From assembly GCF_002967715.1 (NCBI RefSeq), contig NZ_PUIA01000038.1:62001-126000 (forward strand): a stretch of 64,000 nucleotides of DNA. The letters run 5' to 3'. The first letter of the stretch is position 1; every line of letters begins with the position of its first letter. Under the pieces are notes generated by a model. That model saw nothing but the letters and a program-made list of their open reading frames with translations. It was not told where the DNA came from and did not search any database. Position numbers and translations under genes: made by a program. This DNA comes from Blastopirellula marina. GTDB taxonomy: Bacteria; Planctomycetota; Planctomycetia; Pirellulales; Pirellulaceae. Shown here in pieces: positions 53,010-62,179 of this stretch.

Positions 53010-53021
53010 AGGAACTTGGTC

Positions 53022-53720
53022 ATGATCAAAGTCCGAAAGGCAGCCGAGCGCGGTTACGCCCATCATGGTTGGCTCGAAGCGTATCACACGTTTTCGTTCG
53101 CAGGATACGTCGACCGCGATCACGTGCACTTTCGTTCGCTTCGCGTGATGAATGAAGACCGCGTGGCCCCCGGGCAAGGCTTCGGGACCCACCCGCATAA
53201 CGACATGGAAATTGTCACGTACGTGCTGGAAGGTGCCTTGGAGCACAAGGACTCGATGGGCAACGGCGAGGTGCTGCGGCCAGGCGAATTCCAACGCATG
53301 ACCGCCGGCACCGGCATCACGCATAGCGAATTCAACCCGTCGGCGGACGAGCCGGTTCACCTGTATCAGATCTGGCTATTCCCCGACCGAAAAGGGCATA
53401 CGCCCAGTTACGAACAGAAGCGATTTCCCGACGATCAGTTGAGTAATCGGCTGCGGGTCGTCGCTTCACCGGATGCGGAAGATAGTTCGCTGCTGATTCA
53501 TCAGGACGCGAAGATCTTCCTTAGCAAGCTTGAGGCCGGCGCGGCTGTCGAGCATCCTTTGGCCGAGTCGCGATATGCCTGGCTACAGGTACTGCGTGGC
53601 TCGGTGACGCTGAACGGTCAGCCACTTGCCACCAGCGATGGTGCGGCCGTCAGTGACGAGCGGATCTTGAAAATCGAAGCCGATGAAGACGCCGAGATCA
53701 TGTTGTTCGATCTCGCCTGA
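53022..53720 (+). CDS. Pirin-family protein
   Basis: A 232-residue bicupin. The first cupin holds the metal ligands in GTHPHNDMEIVTYVLEG and the later ITHSEFN. The C-terminal cupin is present. Bacterial pirins such as YhhW have quercetin dioxygenase activity; others act as redox sensors. ATG 53022 has an AAGGA site; a TTG at 53016 is less likely. It starts 12 bp after the SDR stop and belongs to the same operon. Confidence 0.9.
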   Translation: MIKVRKAAERGYAHHGWLEAYHTFSFAGYVDRDHVHFRSLRVMNEDRVAPGQGFGTHPHNDMEIVTYVLEGALEHKDSMGNGEVLRPGEFQRMTAGTGITHSEFNPSADEPVHLYQIWLFPDRKGHTPSYEQKRFPDDQLSNRLRVVASPDAEDSSLLIHQDAKIFLSKLEAGAAVEHPLAESRYAWLQVLRGSVTLNGQPLATSDGAAVSDERILKIEADEDAEIMLFDLA

Positions 53721-53769
53721 TCCCATCGTCTTTTCCAGAAGTGTCAAATCCAATACGAAAGTCAGCAAT

Positions 53770-54198
53770 ATGAATCCAATAGTACAAGGTCTTCTTACCG
53801 TGGTTGGACGGTTGTTTATCGTCACCATCTTTCTGATGAGTGCGCTGGGCAACAAGATCCCGCAGTTTAGTGGGGTGGCTCAGTACATGGCCTCGGAAGG
53901 GGTTCCGGCTCCCCAGGTGATGTTGGCCGGAGCGATCGTGTTTTTGATTGTCGGTGGGCTATCGATCCTGCTGGGTTTTTATGCCCGCGTGGGGGCCGTT
54001 TTGCTGTTTACGTTTTTGGTCCTGGCGACCTACTTCTTCCATGATTTCTGGACCATGGAAGGGGAAGCCGTGCAGGGGCAGATGATTCACTTCATGAAGA
54101 ACTTGTCGATGATGGGAACTATGTTGTTCATCATGGCCGTCGGTTCGGGGCCGTGGAGTTTGGATAAGTTACTGGCCAAAGAGCAAGCTGCCGCCTAG
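53770..54198 (+). CDS. DoxX-family membrane protein
   Basis: A 142-residue membrane protein with four hydrophobic segments (VVGRLFIVTIFLMSALGNKI, AGAIVFLIVGGLSILLG, VGAVLLFTFLVLATYFF and FMKNLSMMGTMLFIMAVGS). This is the DoxX plan; relatives work in thiosulfate:quinone reduction or in membrane redox stress. ATG 53770 matches the family start; the longer frame from 53683 is in the pirin gene. It is the last gene of the operon and is followed by a terminator. Confidence 0.85.
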   Translation: MNPIVQGLLTVVGRLFIVTIFLMSALGNKIPQFSGVAQYMASEGVPAPQVMLAGAIVFLIVGGLSILLGFYARVGAVLLFTFLVLATYFFHDFWTMEGEAVQGQMIHFMKNLSMMGTMLFIMAVGSGPWSLDKLLAKEQAAA

Positions 54199-54240
54199 CA
54201 ACTCCCTCGCTCCCTTGTGGTGGTACTTACTCTTTCACAG

Positions 54241-54273
54241 GCACGTTCTCGTTCGCGGGAACGTGCTTCTTTA
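54241..54273 (+). terminator. Terminator after the MarR-SDR-pirin-DoxX operon
   Basis: An 8-bp perfect stem (GCACGTTC, 10-base loop, GAACGTGC; 54241-54266) is followed by TTCTTTA. It lies 43 bp after the DoxX stop. Confidence 0.7.
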
Positions 54274-54358
54274 TGCGCGTGGTAGGTCGACGGACAATGG
54301 ATTATGCTAGGGCTATTCTCCTGTCCACTGCCACCGTTATTCCCGCGGAGTACTCCTC

Positions 54359-55780
54359 GTGATCCGAATCCTTTCCCTGTTTCCGCTTGTTGCATTCGCG
54401 ATGGTTTCCCTCGCTCAGGCCGATGATGCTAAGAATCCGAATATCTTGTTTCTTTTTTCGGATGACCAAAGCTACGAAACGCCTGGCTATGTTGGAATGA
54501 CACAGGCCAAGACACCCAGTCTCGACAAGTTGGCCCAGCGGTCCATGTCGTTCTCGCATGCTTACAACCAAGGCTCGTGGAGTGGCGCGGTGTGTGTGGC
54601 AAGTCGAACGATGCTCAATTCGGGGCGATTCGTATGGCATGCCAACGATATCTACAAGACTTCTGAGAATGAACGGGCAGCCGGTCGGTTCTGGTCTGAG
54701 TATATGAAGAAGGCCGGCTATCGAACGTACATGACCGGCAAGTGGCATGTGCCAGCCAACGCGGCCAAGGCCTTCGACGTTACGGGGCACGTTCGCGGAG
54801 GAATGCCGCAGCAAACGCCGCAAGGTTACAACCGCCCGAAGAGTGCCGACGATACCCAGTGGCAGCCATGGGACACAAAGTTTGGCGGCTTCTGGGAAGG
54901 TGGCAAGCATTGGAGCGAAGTGGTCGGAGACGAGGCCGTAGGCTTCCTGGAAGAAGCAGCAAAGGACGATAAGCCGTTCTTTATGTACATCGCATTCAAC
55001 GCGCCGCACGATCCGCGACAGTCCCCTAAAGAGTTTGTCGAGATGTACCCGGCCCATGAAGTAGAAGTGCCAGAAGACTTTCTGCCCGAGTACCCCGAGT
55101 GCAAACAGATTGGCTGCCCACCTAGTTTGCGTGACGAGAACCTGGCCCCCTTCCCTCGCACTAAGTATGCCGTTCAGGTCCATCGGCAAGAGTACTTTGC
55201 CATCATCACGCACATGGACCAGCAAATTGGTCGCATTCTTGAGGCGCTAGAAAAGTCAGGCAAAGCGGATGAAACGTTCGTCTTCTTCACGTCCGACCAT
55301 GGACTGGCATGTGGTCATCATGGGCTGATGGGGAAGCAGAACTCGTACGATCACAGCATTCGTGTGCCGCTTTTGGTTTCCGGCCCAGGCATTAAGCCCG
55401 GCAAGCATGAAGCCGCCGTCTACCTGCAAGATGTCATGCCCACGACCTTGGAACTGGCACAGGTCGAAAAGCCAGAGCACGTCGAGTTCACCAGCTTGTT
55501 GCCGCTGATTCATGGCGAGAAGACGGAATCGTACGATGCGATCTACAACTGCTATCTCGATCTGCAGCGGTCGATCACGCAGGATGGCTTCAAGCTGATG
55601 GTCTATCCCAAGGCCAATCGCGTGAAGCTGTTCGACCTGACCAACGATCCCACGGAAGTGAAGGACCTTTCGACCGACCCTGCCCAGGCCGAGCGAAAGC
55701 AGCAACTATTTGCGACCTTGCAAAAGTGGCAAGCGAAGGTCGGCGATAAGCTTAAGCTGAACGCGCAGCTCGTGAAGTAA
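54359..55780 (+). CDS. Secreted sulfatase (S1 family)
   Basis: A 473-residue secreted sulfatase starting at GTG 54359 with a GGAG site. A signal peptide (VAFAMVSLAQA) leads to the metal strand NILFLFSDDQSYETPGY. The catalytic Cys is in VCVASRTMLNSG, that is CxAxR, which a formylglycine-generating enzyme would convert to formylglycine. TGKWHV and the later FFTSDHGLACGHHGLMGK complete the site. The enzyme should hydrolyse sulfate esters of polysaccharides. Planctomycetes carry many such genes. No maturase or sugar hydrolase is directly beside it. Confidence 0.92.
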   Translation: MIRILSLFPLVAFAMVSLAQADDAKNPNILFLFSDDQSYETPGYVGMTQAKTPSLDKLAQRSMSFSHAYNQGSWSGAVCVASRTMLNSGRFVWHANDIYKTSENERAAGRFWSEYMKKAGYRTYMTGKWHVPANAAKAFDVTGHVRGGMPQQTPQGYNRPKSADDTQWQPWDTKFGGFWEGGKHWSEVVGDEAVGFLEEAAKDDKPFFMYIAFNAPHDPRQSPKEFVEMYPAHEVEVPEDFLPEYPECKQIGCPPSLRDENLAPFPRTKYAVQVHRQEYFAIITHMDQQIGRILEALEKSGKADETFVFFTSDHGLACGHHGLMGKQNSYDHSIRVPLLVSGPGIKPGKHEAAVYLQDVMPTTLELAQVEKPEHVEFTSLLPLIHGEKTESYDAIYNCYLDLQRSITQDGFKLMVYPKANRVKLFDLTNDPTEVKDLSTDPAQAERKQQLFATLQKWQAKVGDKLKLNAQLVK

Positions 55781-56025
55781 TTGCCGTGCCCTAAGGATTT
55801 TTGCCCGGCGATTATCGAAATGACAGCCGGTGTTCTAAATTCGCCTGAGAAATATTCCGTACGAAAATGTGCCTCCGGGAGAAACCTTTCGGGGGGCTCC
55901 AGGGTATGTCTGATAGAGGAATCGGACTAGCTTGATCGATCGCTGCTGGTAATAGGAGCGGCATCGCGTACGATTTCCGATAACGGTTAGCGACGTTCCG
56001 CGATTCAATTATGGAGTAGGCAATC
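55781..56025. other. Gene-free region between sulfatase and redoxin fusion
   Basis: I find no coding region or strong hairpin in these 245 bp. A CCTAAGGATTTTTGCCC stretch (55790-55806) lies just after the sulfatase stop but forms no stem. It probably holds the promoter for the gene that starts at 56026. Confidence 0.35.
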
Positions 56026-57903
56026 GTGAAATGGTGTTCCAGCATCTTGTCGGCAGTCATCCTGCTTGTGGGGGTCAGTGGTTGGCTTCTGGCGGAAGAA
56101 GTGGCGTCTGTCCCTGAAGTTTCTTCGTCGATCAACGTGACCCGGCAAGACCATCAAGGGAACGTGCATCAGATTGCCGCCCACTCGCGGAAAGCGGTGC
56201 GAGTGTTTGTCTTCATGACCGGCGAGTGCCCCGTTTCGCGGACCTACTTTCCCGTTTTGAATGATCTATACCAGGCTTGGGGCGCGAACCAGAAAGATGT
56301 CCAGTTGCTGGGTGTCTGGGCCGACGTGACGCAAACACCTCAGGATGTGGCTGGCATGGTCAAGGAGTTCGCGATTGAGTTTCCGGTGCTACTCGACCGG
56401 GACGCGAGCCTTGGCAAAGCCTTGAAACCAACCACGGTTCCGGAAGTCTTCGTGCTGGATCATCACGGCGAGATTGCGTACCGGGGACGCATCGATGACC
56501 GGTTTCTACAATTAGGTTCTCGAAAGCCGGCGGCAACCGAAGACAGCTTGAAGCAGGCCGTCGAGAAGGTGGCTGCGGGGATGCCCATTTTAGAGCCGGT
56601 GACCAAGCCGGTGGGTTGCTACTACGAACTTCCGCCGATCCCAAGTCCCACGGAGGCGACCCTCACGTTCAATCGCGACATCGCGCCGATCTTGAACGCC
56701 AACTGCGTGGTATGCCATCGCGAAGGCGAGGTCGGACCGTTCACGCTGACCAGTTATATGGATGCCGCTAAGCGAGCCCGACAAATTGCCCAGGTGGTTG
56801 ATACGAAGCTGATGCCACCGTGGAAAGCGGCTCAGGTGCACGGCGAGTTCGAAGGCCAGCGGACGCTGACCGATCGCGAGATTGAAACCTTAAAAGCGTG
56901 GGCCGTGTCGGATCGCGCCGAAGGAGATGCTGCCGATCTGCCTCCACTGCCGACCTTCGCGTCGGATTGGGTCTTGGGCGAGCCAGACCTGGTGCTGGAG
57001 ATGGAAGAAGACTTTGAAGTGCCGGCCGGCGGAGCAGACATCTTCCGCAACTTCGTCATTCCGTATGAGATTCCAGAAGACAAGTTAGTGGCGACCGTTC
57101 AGTTCAAGCCAGGCGATGCCAGCGTCGTACACCACTCGCTTCTTTATCTGGACAACTCTGGGAAAGCCCGTGCCAAAGACAAGGCCGCAGCTGGTCCAGG
57201 CTATTCGACCTTTGGCGGTCCAGGGTTTGTTCCGTCGGGATCGATTGGGGGTTGGTCGCCAGGCAAAACGCCCCGTCCGCTGCCGGATGGTTTGGGACGA
57301 AAGATGCAGAAGGGTGCTGACCTGGTGATGCAGATTCACTATCACCCCAGCGGCAAAGCGACCAAGGATCGCTCGAAGGTCGGCATCTACTTTGTTGAAA
57401 AGCCCAAGAACGAAGCGTTCGCGATTTGGACGTCGTCGCTCGATCTCGATATTCCGCCAGGGGAAGAGGAGTACAAAGCCACTGCGTCTTACAAGCTGCC
57501 GGCGGAAGTCACGCTGCTCAGCTGCATTCCCCATATGCATCTATTGGGGCAGCAGATGACTGCCACGGCTTATCTGCCGGATGGGACGTCCCAGGTTTTG
57601 ATCGATGTCCCACAGTGGGATTTCAACTGGCAGGATGAATACATGCTAGCAGACCCCCTGCGGCTTCCTGCTGGGACCAGGATTGAAGTGATTGCCAGCT
57701 ACGACAACTCGGAGAACAATCCGACCAACCCGAGTTCGCCTCCGCAGCGTGTTACCTTTGGCGAAGAAACTACCGACGAAATGCTGTACTGCTTCTTCCT
57801 GGTGGCCGCGAAGGATCAAAGCACGATTCCCTTAGTGGTGGGGGATGTCTTCACACAAGAGGTGCTGCGGCGTTCGGCCCATCGCCTGAAAATGGGGCGT
57901 TAA
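56026..57903 (+). CDS. Redoxin / c-type cytochrome / copper monooxygenase fusion
   Basis: A 625-residue secreted protein starting at GTG 56026. After a signal peptide (VILLVGVSGWLLAEE) comes a thioredoxin-like domain (about 35-180) whose active site reads GECPVSRTYF, so the second Cys is missing. A c-type heme site CVVCH follows (about residue 230). The rest matches copper type II, ascorbate-dependent monooxygenases: VVHHSLLYL, QIHYHPSGK, CIPHMHLLG and the Met in DEMLYCFF, which fit the CuH and CuM ligands of peptidylglycine monooxygenase-like enzymes. Substrate unknown; the fused cytochrome could feed electrons to the copper site. A strong terminator follows. Confidence 0.85.
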   Translation: MKWCSSILSAVILLVGVSGWLLAEEVASVPEVSSSINVTRQDHQGNVHQIAAHSRKAVRVFVFMTGECPVSRTYFPVLNDLYQAWGANQKDVQLLGVWADVTQTPQDVAGMVKEFAIEFPVLLDRDASLGKALKPTTVPEVFVLDHHGEIAYRGRIDDRFLQLGSRKPAATEDSLKQAVEKVAAGMPILEPVTKPVGCYYELPPIPSPTEATLTFNRDIAPILNANCVVCHREGEVGPFTLTSYMDAAKRARQIAQVVDTKLMPPWKAAQVHGEFEGQRTLTDREIETLKAWAVSDRAEGDAADLPPLPTFASDWVLGEPDLVLEMEEDFEVPAGGADIFRNFVIPYEIPEDKLVATVQFKPGDASVVHHSLLYLDNSGKARAKDKAAAGPGYSTFGGPGFVPSGSIGGWSPGKTPRPLPDGLGRKMQKGADLVMQIHYHPSGKATKDRSKVGIYFVEKPKNEAFAIWTSSLDLDIPPGEEEYKATASYKLPAEVTLLSCIPHMHLLGQQMTATAYLPDGTSQVLIDVPQWDFNWQDEYMLADPLRLPAGTRIEVIASYDNSENNPTNPSSPPQRVTFGEETTDEMLYCFFLVAAKDQSTIPLVVGDVFTQEVLRRSAHRLKMGR

Positions 57904-57921
57904 GAAGCCCCAACGGCGCAC

Positions 57922-57959
57922 CGTTCGCGCTGCTAGCATGCAGGGCGAACGATCTTTTT
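57922..57959 (+). terminator. Rho-independent terminator after the fusion gene
   Basis: A 7-bp CGTTCGC/GCGAACG stem encloses a second CTGC/GCAG stem, together about 30 bases, and is followed by ATCTTTTT. It begins 19 bp after the stop. Confidence 0.8.
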
Positions 57960-58143
57960 CAAACGCCAAGGGGAAAGCGAGTTGATCTCGATTGACCCTC
58001 TGCGGGGCAAACTCTATCGTACACGCCCCGCAGGTTCTACCCATGGATGGATGACGCGCCTGAACCGCGGTGCGATACGGAATAGTTGCTCGAAACGGTC
58101 GATCGTCGGATGGCCGTGTCTTGGGGCGGATTGGAAAGAAAAC

Positions 58144-61100
58144 ATGTTGCAAACGCAACGCTCATGGATGAGCGTCTTCCTGGCTGGCTGGGTACTGTTA
58201 GTCGGTTGGGAAACGTGCTTAGCTCAGCAACCAGGCGGACCAGGCTATGGCCCGATCCCGATCACCGTCGACGGTAACGACACCCCTTCAGGAGGTTACC
58301 AGGGCCCCGTTCCCATACAGTTCGATGCCCAACCGCCGCAGCGGATGGCTCAGCAGCCATCGCAGTTCACTCAGCCTGCCCCGCAATACGCCCCGTCGCA
58401 AACGCAACCTGCTCCAACACAGTTTCAACCTTCCTTCGGCCCCAATACTCAGCCGGTAGGCAGCGCGTTTGGTGCTCCGCAGCAACAACAGCCGATGCCC
58501 CAACAGCCCCCAGGCAGTGCTGCGCCTGCGCCGAGTGGTTTGACCCTCCCAGAGGAAGAGCTTTCACTGGAACGGGTTGAGATGCTTCGTCGTGAAGTGG
58601 AAGAAGCGACCAACCTGGACGAAGCGAAAAAGAAGCGTGCCATCGAGCTGTACAACAGCGCAGCAGCCAAGGTCAAAGAAGCCCATGACTTCGCCGCCAA
58701 AGCAAAGACCATGGCAGCCGACGCGCAGCCGGAAGCAATTCAGCAGCGGATTGATGTGATCAAACGTAGCCTGGAAGAGATCAAGAAGCTGAAGCCGGAG
58801 TCGTTCGTCGACGTTCCCCTTCCGGAACTTGAGCAGCGTCAGGCCAAACAGGAACTCGACAACACGAGCATCCAGAAAGAACGTTTCGCGGCCGAAGGTG
58901 AGCCCAAACGCCGTGTCGATCGACGAAAGCAGATCCGCGAGTGGATGGTCGAGGTTCCCAAAGAGTTTGCTAAGGTCAAACAAGCCGGTGAAAGCATTCC
59001 CCAGGACGAGCATCCTTTGCTTGCACAGGCCATCAAGACGGACGTTATGGCCCGGCGGATCTCGCTCTATCGTCAGTACGTAGCTGCGGAAGCAGAACTG
59101 GCCAAGTACGACACGGAAGAGGCGGTCGACTTGGTCCGTTTTGAACGCGATCTGGCAACCCAACGCCTGGCATTCGCCGACCAGACGATGAAGGCCATTG
59201 CGGATCAGGTACAAAAGAAGCGTGCCCAAGCGGCCCAGGAAGCCGTTCGCCAGGCACGCGAACAGTTGATCATGGTTCAGCCTGTATTGCGATCGTACGC
59301 CGAACGCAATCAAGAGTTGGCCGAAACGTCTCAGGTAATCGCTAAGAATTTGGCCGAAGCGGAGAAAGATGCCAACGAAGCCGACGCCAAACTTAGGAAG
59401 TTGCGAAAACAGTTTAACGAAACGAAAGAGAAGGTCGAGAAGCTAGGTCTGACCAGCTCGATCGGTGCGTTACTCCGCAAACAACGCACCGATTTGATCG
59501 AGAAGTCTCCTTGGCGGACAGGCATGCCTGATCGCCAAGAATTGATTGACGAAGCTCAATTCAAGCAGTTTGAGTATGACGACGAGGAGGAAGCTCTCGC
59601 TAATCCCGAACTCCTGGTCCAAGGCATCATGGACGAGTCCCAACTGCAAGTCGAATCGGAACGCGAGCAACTCGAATTGGCGGCCCGCGAACTGTTCGAG
59701 CGGAAACGGGAATTCCTCGGCCTGCTGATCAAAAACAATAGAAAGTACCTGAACACGCTAATCGACTTGAAGACAAAAGAGCAGCAAACCGCCAGCGAGA
59801 TCGCTGCATACCAAAGCTACATCGACAAACGGGTGTTGTGGATCCGTAGTGGCAACATTCTCGCCACGGAACTGCAAGTCGACGAATCGGACAAGGCGAT
59901 TTTATCGCCGGCCAATTGGATTGATGTCTCACGTGTTCTTTGGTCGGACGTGCAGCGCAATCTGTTGATTTGGATTGTCGTGGTATCACTGTTTGTGGCC
60001 CTGGTAATCAAACGCGGCCGACTGAAGAGCGAAGTGCGATCCCTGGGAGAATTGGCCCAAAAGCCAGGCTTCTTCGCCTTCTGGCCGACGATGCATGCCA
60101 TCTTTTACTCGGTGGTCTTGTCAGCAGTGAATCCGGCGTTCGTGGCCTTTGTGGCTTGGCGATTGATGTCGTCTGGCACCGACCAGACATTTTCGATCGC
60201 AGTAGGCAATGGACTGTACTGGACCGCGGTCATGTGGTTCCCGTTGGAACTGCTGAGAAATGTCTGCCGTGGTAACGGATTGGGGGAAGCTCACTTCAAG
60301 TGGCCTGATTCTTCGTTGCGATTGCTTGGCAAAAGCATGACGTGGTTGATTCCCACCCTCTTGCCGTTGACGTTTATCACTTCGACCTTCTACGCCAGCG
60401 ATCCAACGCATGGGCATGACGCGATCGAGCGTATTTGCTTTATCGTTCAGGCAGCATTTCTGGCAGCGTTTCTCGCACGAATTCTGCACCCGACCGGCGT
60501 GTTTCAAGAGTACCTCGCTTACAACCAAGGAGGCTGGCTCGATCGTCTGAAGTACGTTTGGTATTGGGGATCGGTGAACGCACCGTTGGTGTTGGCCGGC
60601 CTCGCATTCTGGGGGTACTACTACACGGCTCAGGTCCTCTCGTGGCGATTGTTTGCGACGCTATGCTGCGTGCTGGGGCTGATGATGGTCCGATCCACCT
60701 TGATGCGTTGGATCATGCTGGCTCGTCGCAAAATGAGCATCGCTCAGGCCCGCGAACGTGCCGCGGCTGCGGCCGCCCAAACCGGCGACTCGGCAGCGGC
60801 TTCGCTCTCGAATTCGATCCTGGCTGAACAAGCCAAGGAAGAACTGTCGGCTTACAGTGCCCAGACACAACGTCTTCTCGCGACCGGCATGTTTACCATT
60901 TCGCTGGTCGGTTTCTGGTTGATCTGGGGCCAAGTATTGCCGGCCCTGCGAATGCTCGACCAGTATGGCTACGACATCGCGGCCCCCCAGGAAGTTGCCC
61001 AGGCCGAAATGCCAACCACACCAGGCATGCCCCCGGCAACTGCGGACAAGGATGCGAAAGAGGGGACGGCTAAAGAAGAGGCCCCTAGCGTTTCCGAGGA

Positions 61101-61995
61101 ACTGGCTGGTGAAAAAGTGGCTACCAAGAAGATTACGATCCTGACGATCGCCTTCGCCGGCCTTATCTTGGTTTTGACGCTGGTGTTTGCTCGTGACATA
61201 CCCGGCTTGATGGAGATGACCATCTTGCAGCGGTTACCGCTAGAACCATCGATTCGCTATGCGATCACATCGTTGACCAGCTATGCGATCGTGATGGTGG
61301 GTGTAATTTGGGCGTTTGGTTGTGTTGGATTGCAGTGGTCACAGATTCAGTGGCTGGCGACGGCGTTGACCTTCGGCCTGGCGTTTGGCTTGCAGGAAAT
61401 GTTCGCCAATTTCGTGGCCGGGATCATCATCCTGTTCGAGCGGCCGATTCGTGTCGGTGATATTGTCACGATACATGACGTGACAGGGGTCGTCTCGCGA
61501 ATTCGCATTCGTGCGACCTCGATCACGAACTGGGATCGCAAGGAATACGTGGTTCCAAACAAAGAATTCATTACCGGTCGTCTGCTCAACTGGACACTAT
61601 CCGATACGGTTAATCGTGTGGTCATTAATGTTGGTGTCGCTTATGGCACCGACACAGAAGCCGCACGTAAGATTCTGCTGGAGATTGCCGAGAAGAATCA
61701 GTACCTGCTGAAGGATCCTTGTCCCAACGCGACCTTCGAGGGTTTTGGAGACAGCACGCTTAACTTGGTTCTGCGAGCATATCTGCCTAACCTGGAGAAC
61801 CGATTGTTGGTGATCACGGAACTTCACACGCAGATCGACAAAGCGTTCCGCGATGCGAAGATCGAAATTGCGTTTCCGCAACGCGATCTGCATATCCGCA
61901 CCGCCCCCGGTGTGGCGGCTGCCTTGGGTGTGCCGGAAGAGAAGGAACACCTACCCATCGCGGAGAAGAAGGAAGAGAAACGTGGGGCAGCCTAG
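58144..61995 (+). CDS. Large mechanosensitive channel (MscK/MscM-like, MscS core)
   Basis: A protein of about 1283 residues. ATG 58144 has a GGAAAG site and gives a signal peptide (FLAGWVLLVGWETCLAQQ); the open frame from 57982 adds 54 unlikely residues. The N-terminus is Pro/Gln-rich to about residue 130, then a long coiled-coil, Glu/Lys-rich region to about 580, then many membrane segments, and a C-terminal MscS core (FGLAFGLQEMFANFVAGIIILFERPIRVGDIVTI with the pore helix, then FEGFGDSTLNLVLRAYLPN). The design is of periplasmic-domain-bearing channels that open on osmotic downshock. The tail is Lys/Glu-rich. Confidence 0.9.
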   Translation: MLQTQRSWMSVFLAGWVLLVGWETCLAQQPGGPGYGPIPITVDGNDTPSGGYQGPVPIQFDAQPPQRMAQQPSQFTQPAPQYAPSQTQPAPTQFQPSFGPNTQPVGSAFGAPQQQQPMPQQPPGSAAPAPSGLTLPEEELSLERVEMLRREVEEATNLDEAKKKRAIELYNSAAAKVKEAHDFAAKAKTMAADAQPEAIQQRIDVIKRSLEEIKKLKPESFVDVPLPELEQRQAKQELDNTSIQKERFAAEGEPKRRVDRRKQIREWMVEVPKEFAKVKQAGESIPQDEHPLLAQAIKTDVMARRISLYRQYVAAEAELAKYDTEEAVDLVRFERDLATQRLAFADQTMKAIADQVQKKRAQAAQEAVRQAREQLIMVQPVLRSYAERNQELAETSQVIAKNLAEAEKDANEADAKLRKLRKQFNETKEKVEKLGLTSSIGALLRKQRTDLIEKSPWRTGMPDRQELIDEAQFKQFEYDDEEEALANPELLVQGIMDESQLQVESEREQLELAARELFERKREFLGLLIKNNRKYLNTLIDLKTKEQQTASEIAAYQSYIDKRVLWIRSGNILATELQVDESDKAILSPANWIDVSRVLWSDVQRNLLIWIVVVSLFVALVIKRGRLKSEVRSLGELAQKPGFFAFWPTMHAIFYSVVLSAVNPAFVAFVAWRLMSSGTDQTFSIAVGNGLYWTAVMWFPLELLRNVCRGNGLGEAHFKWPDSSLRLLGKSMTWLIPTLLPLTFITSTFYASDPTHGHDAIERICFIVQAAFLAAFLARILHPTGVFQEYLAYNQGGWLDRLKYVWYWGSVNAPLVLAGLAFWGYYYTAQVLSWRLFATLCCVLGLMMVRSTLMRWIMLARRKMSIAQARERAAAAAAQTGDSAAASLSNSILAEQAKEELSAYSAQTQRLLATGMFTISLVGFWLIWGQVLPALRMLDQYGYDIAAPQEVAQAEMPTTPGMPPATADKDAKEGTAKEEAPSVSEELAGEKVATKKITILTIAFAGLILVLTLVFARDIPGLMEMTILQRLPLEPSIRYAITSLTSYAIVMVGVIWAFGCVGLQWSQIQWLATALTFGLAFGLQEMFANFVAGIIILFERPIRVGDIVTIHDVTGVVSRIRIRATSITNWDRKEYVVPNKEFITGRLLNWTLSDTVNRVVINVGVAYGTDTEAARKILLEIAEKNQYLLKDPCPNATFEGFGDSTLNLVLRAYLPNLENRLLVITELHTQIDKAFRDAKIEIAFPQRDLHIRTAPGVAAALGVPEEKEHLPIAEKKEEKRGAA

Positions 61996-62027
61996 CCCAG
62001 GGCGATCGATTGACAAGCAGACTAGCC

Positions 62028-62063
62028 ATGGCCCAGGACTTCGATTCTGGGCCATTGTTTTTC
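62028..62063 (+). terminator. Rho-independent terminator after the channel gene
   Basis: A 9-bp perfect stem (ATGGCCCAG, 10-base loop, CTGGGCCAT; 62028-62055) runs into TGTTTTTCTT. It starts 32 bp after the channel stop. Confidence 0.85.
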
Positions 62064-62179
62064 TTGGGTACCGGGCCAACGGAGATGCTAGCTCGTAAGT
62101 CGATCTGGCTTGATTTTCCGCAATGCGATACAACCCGCCTGAAAGTATGCGCTGAGCGTAATGAATTAAGGTCAAAGCG

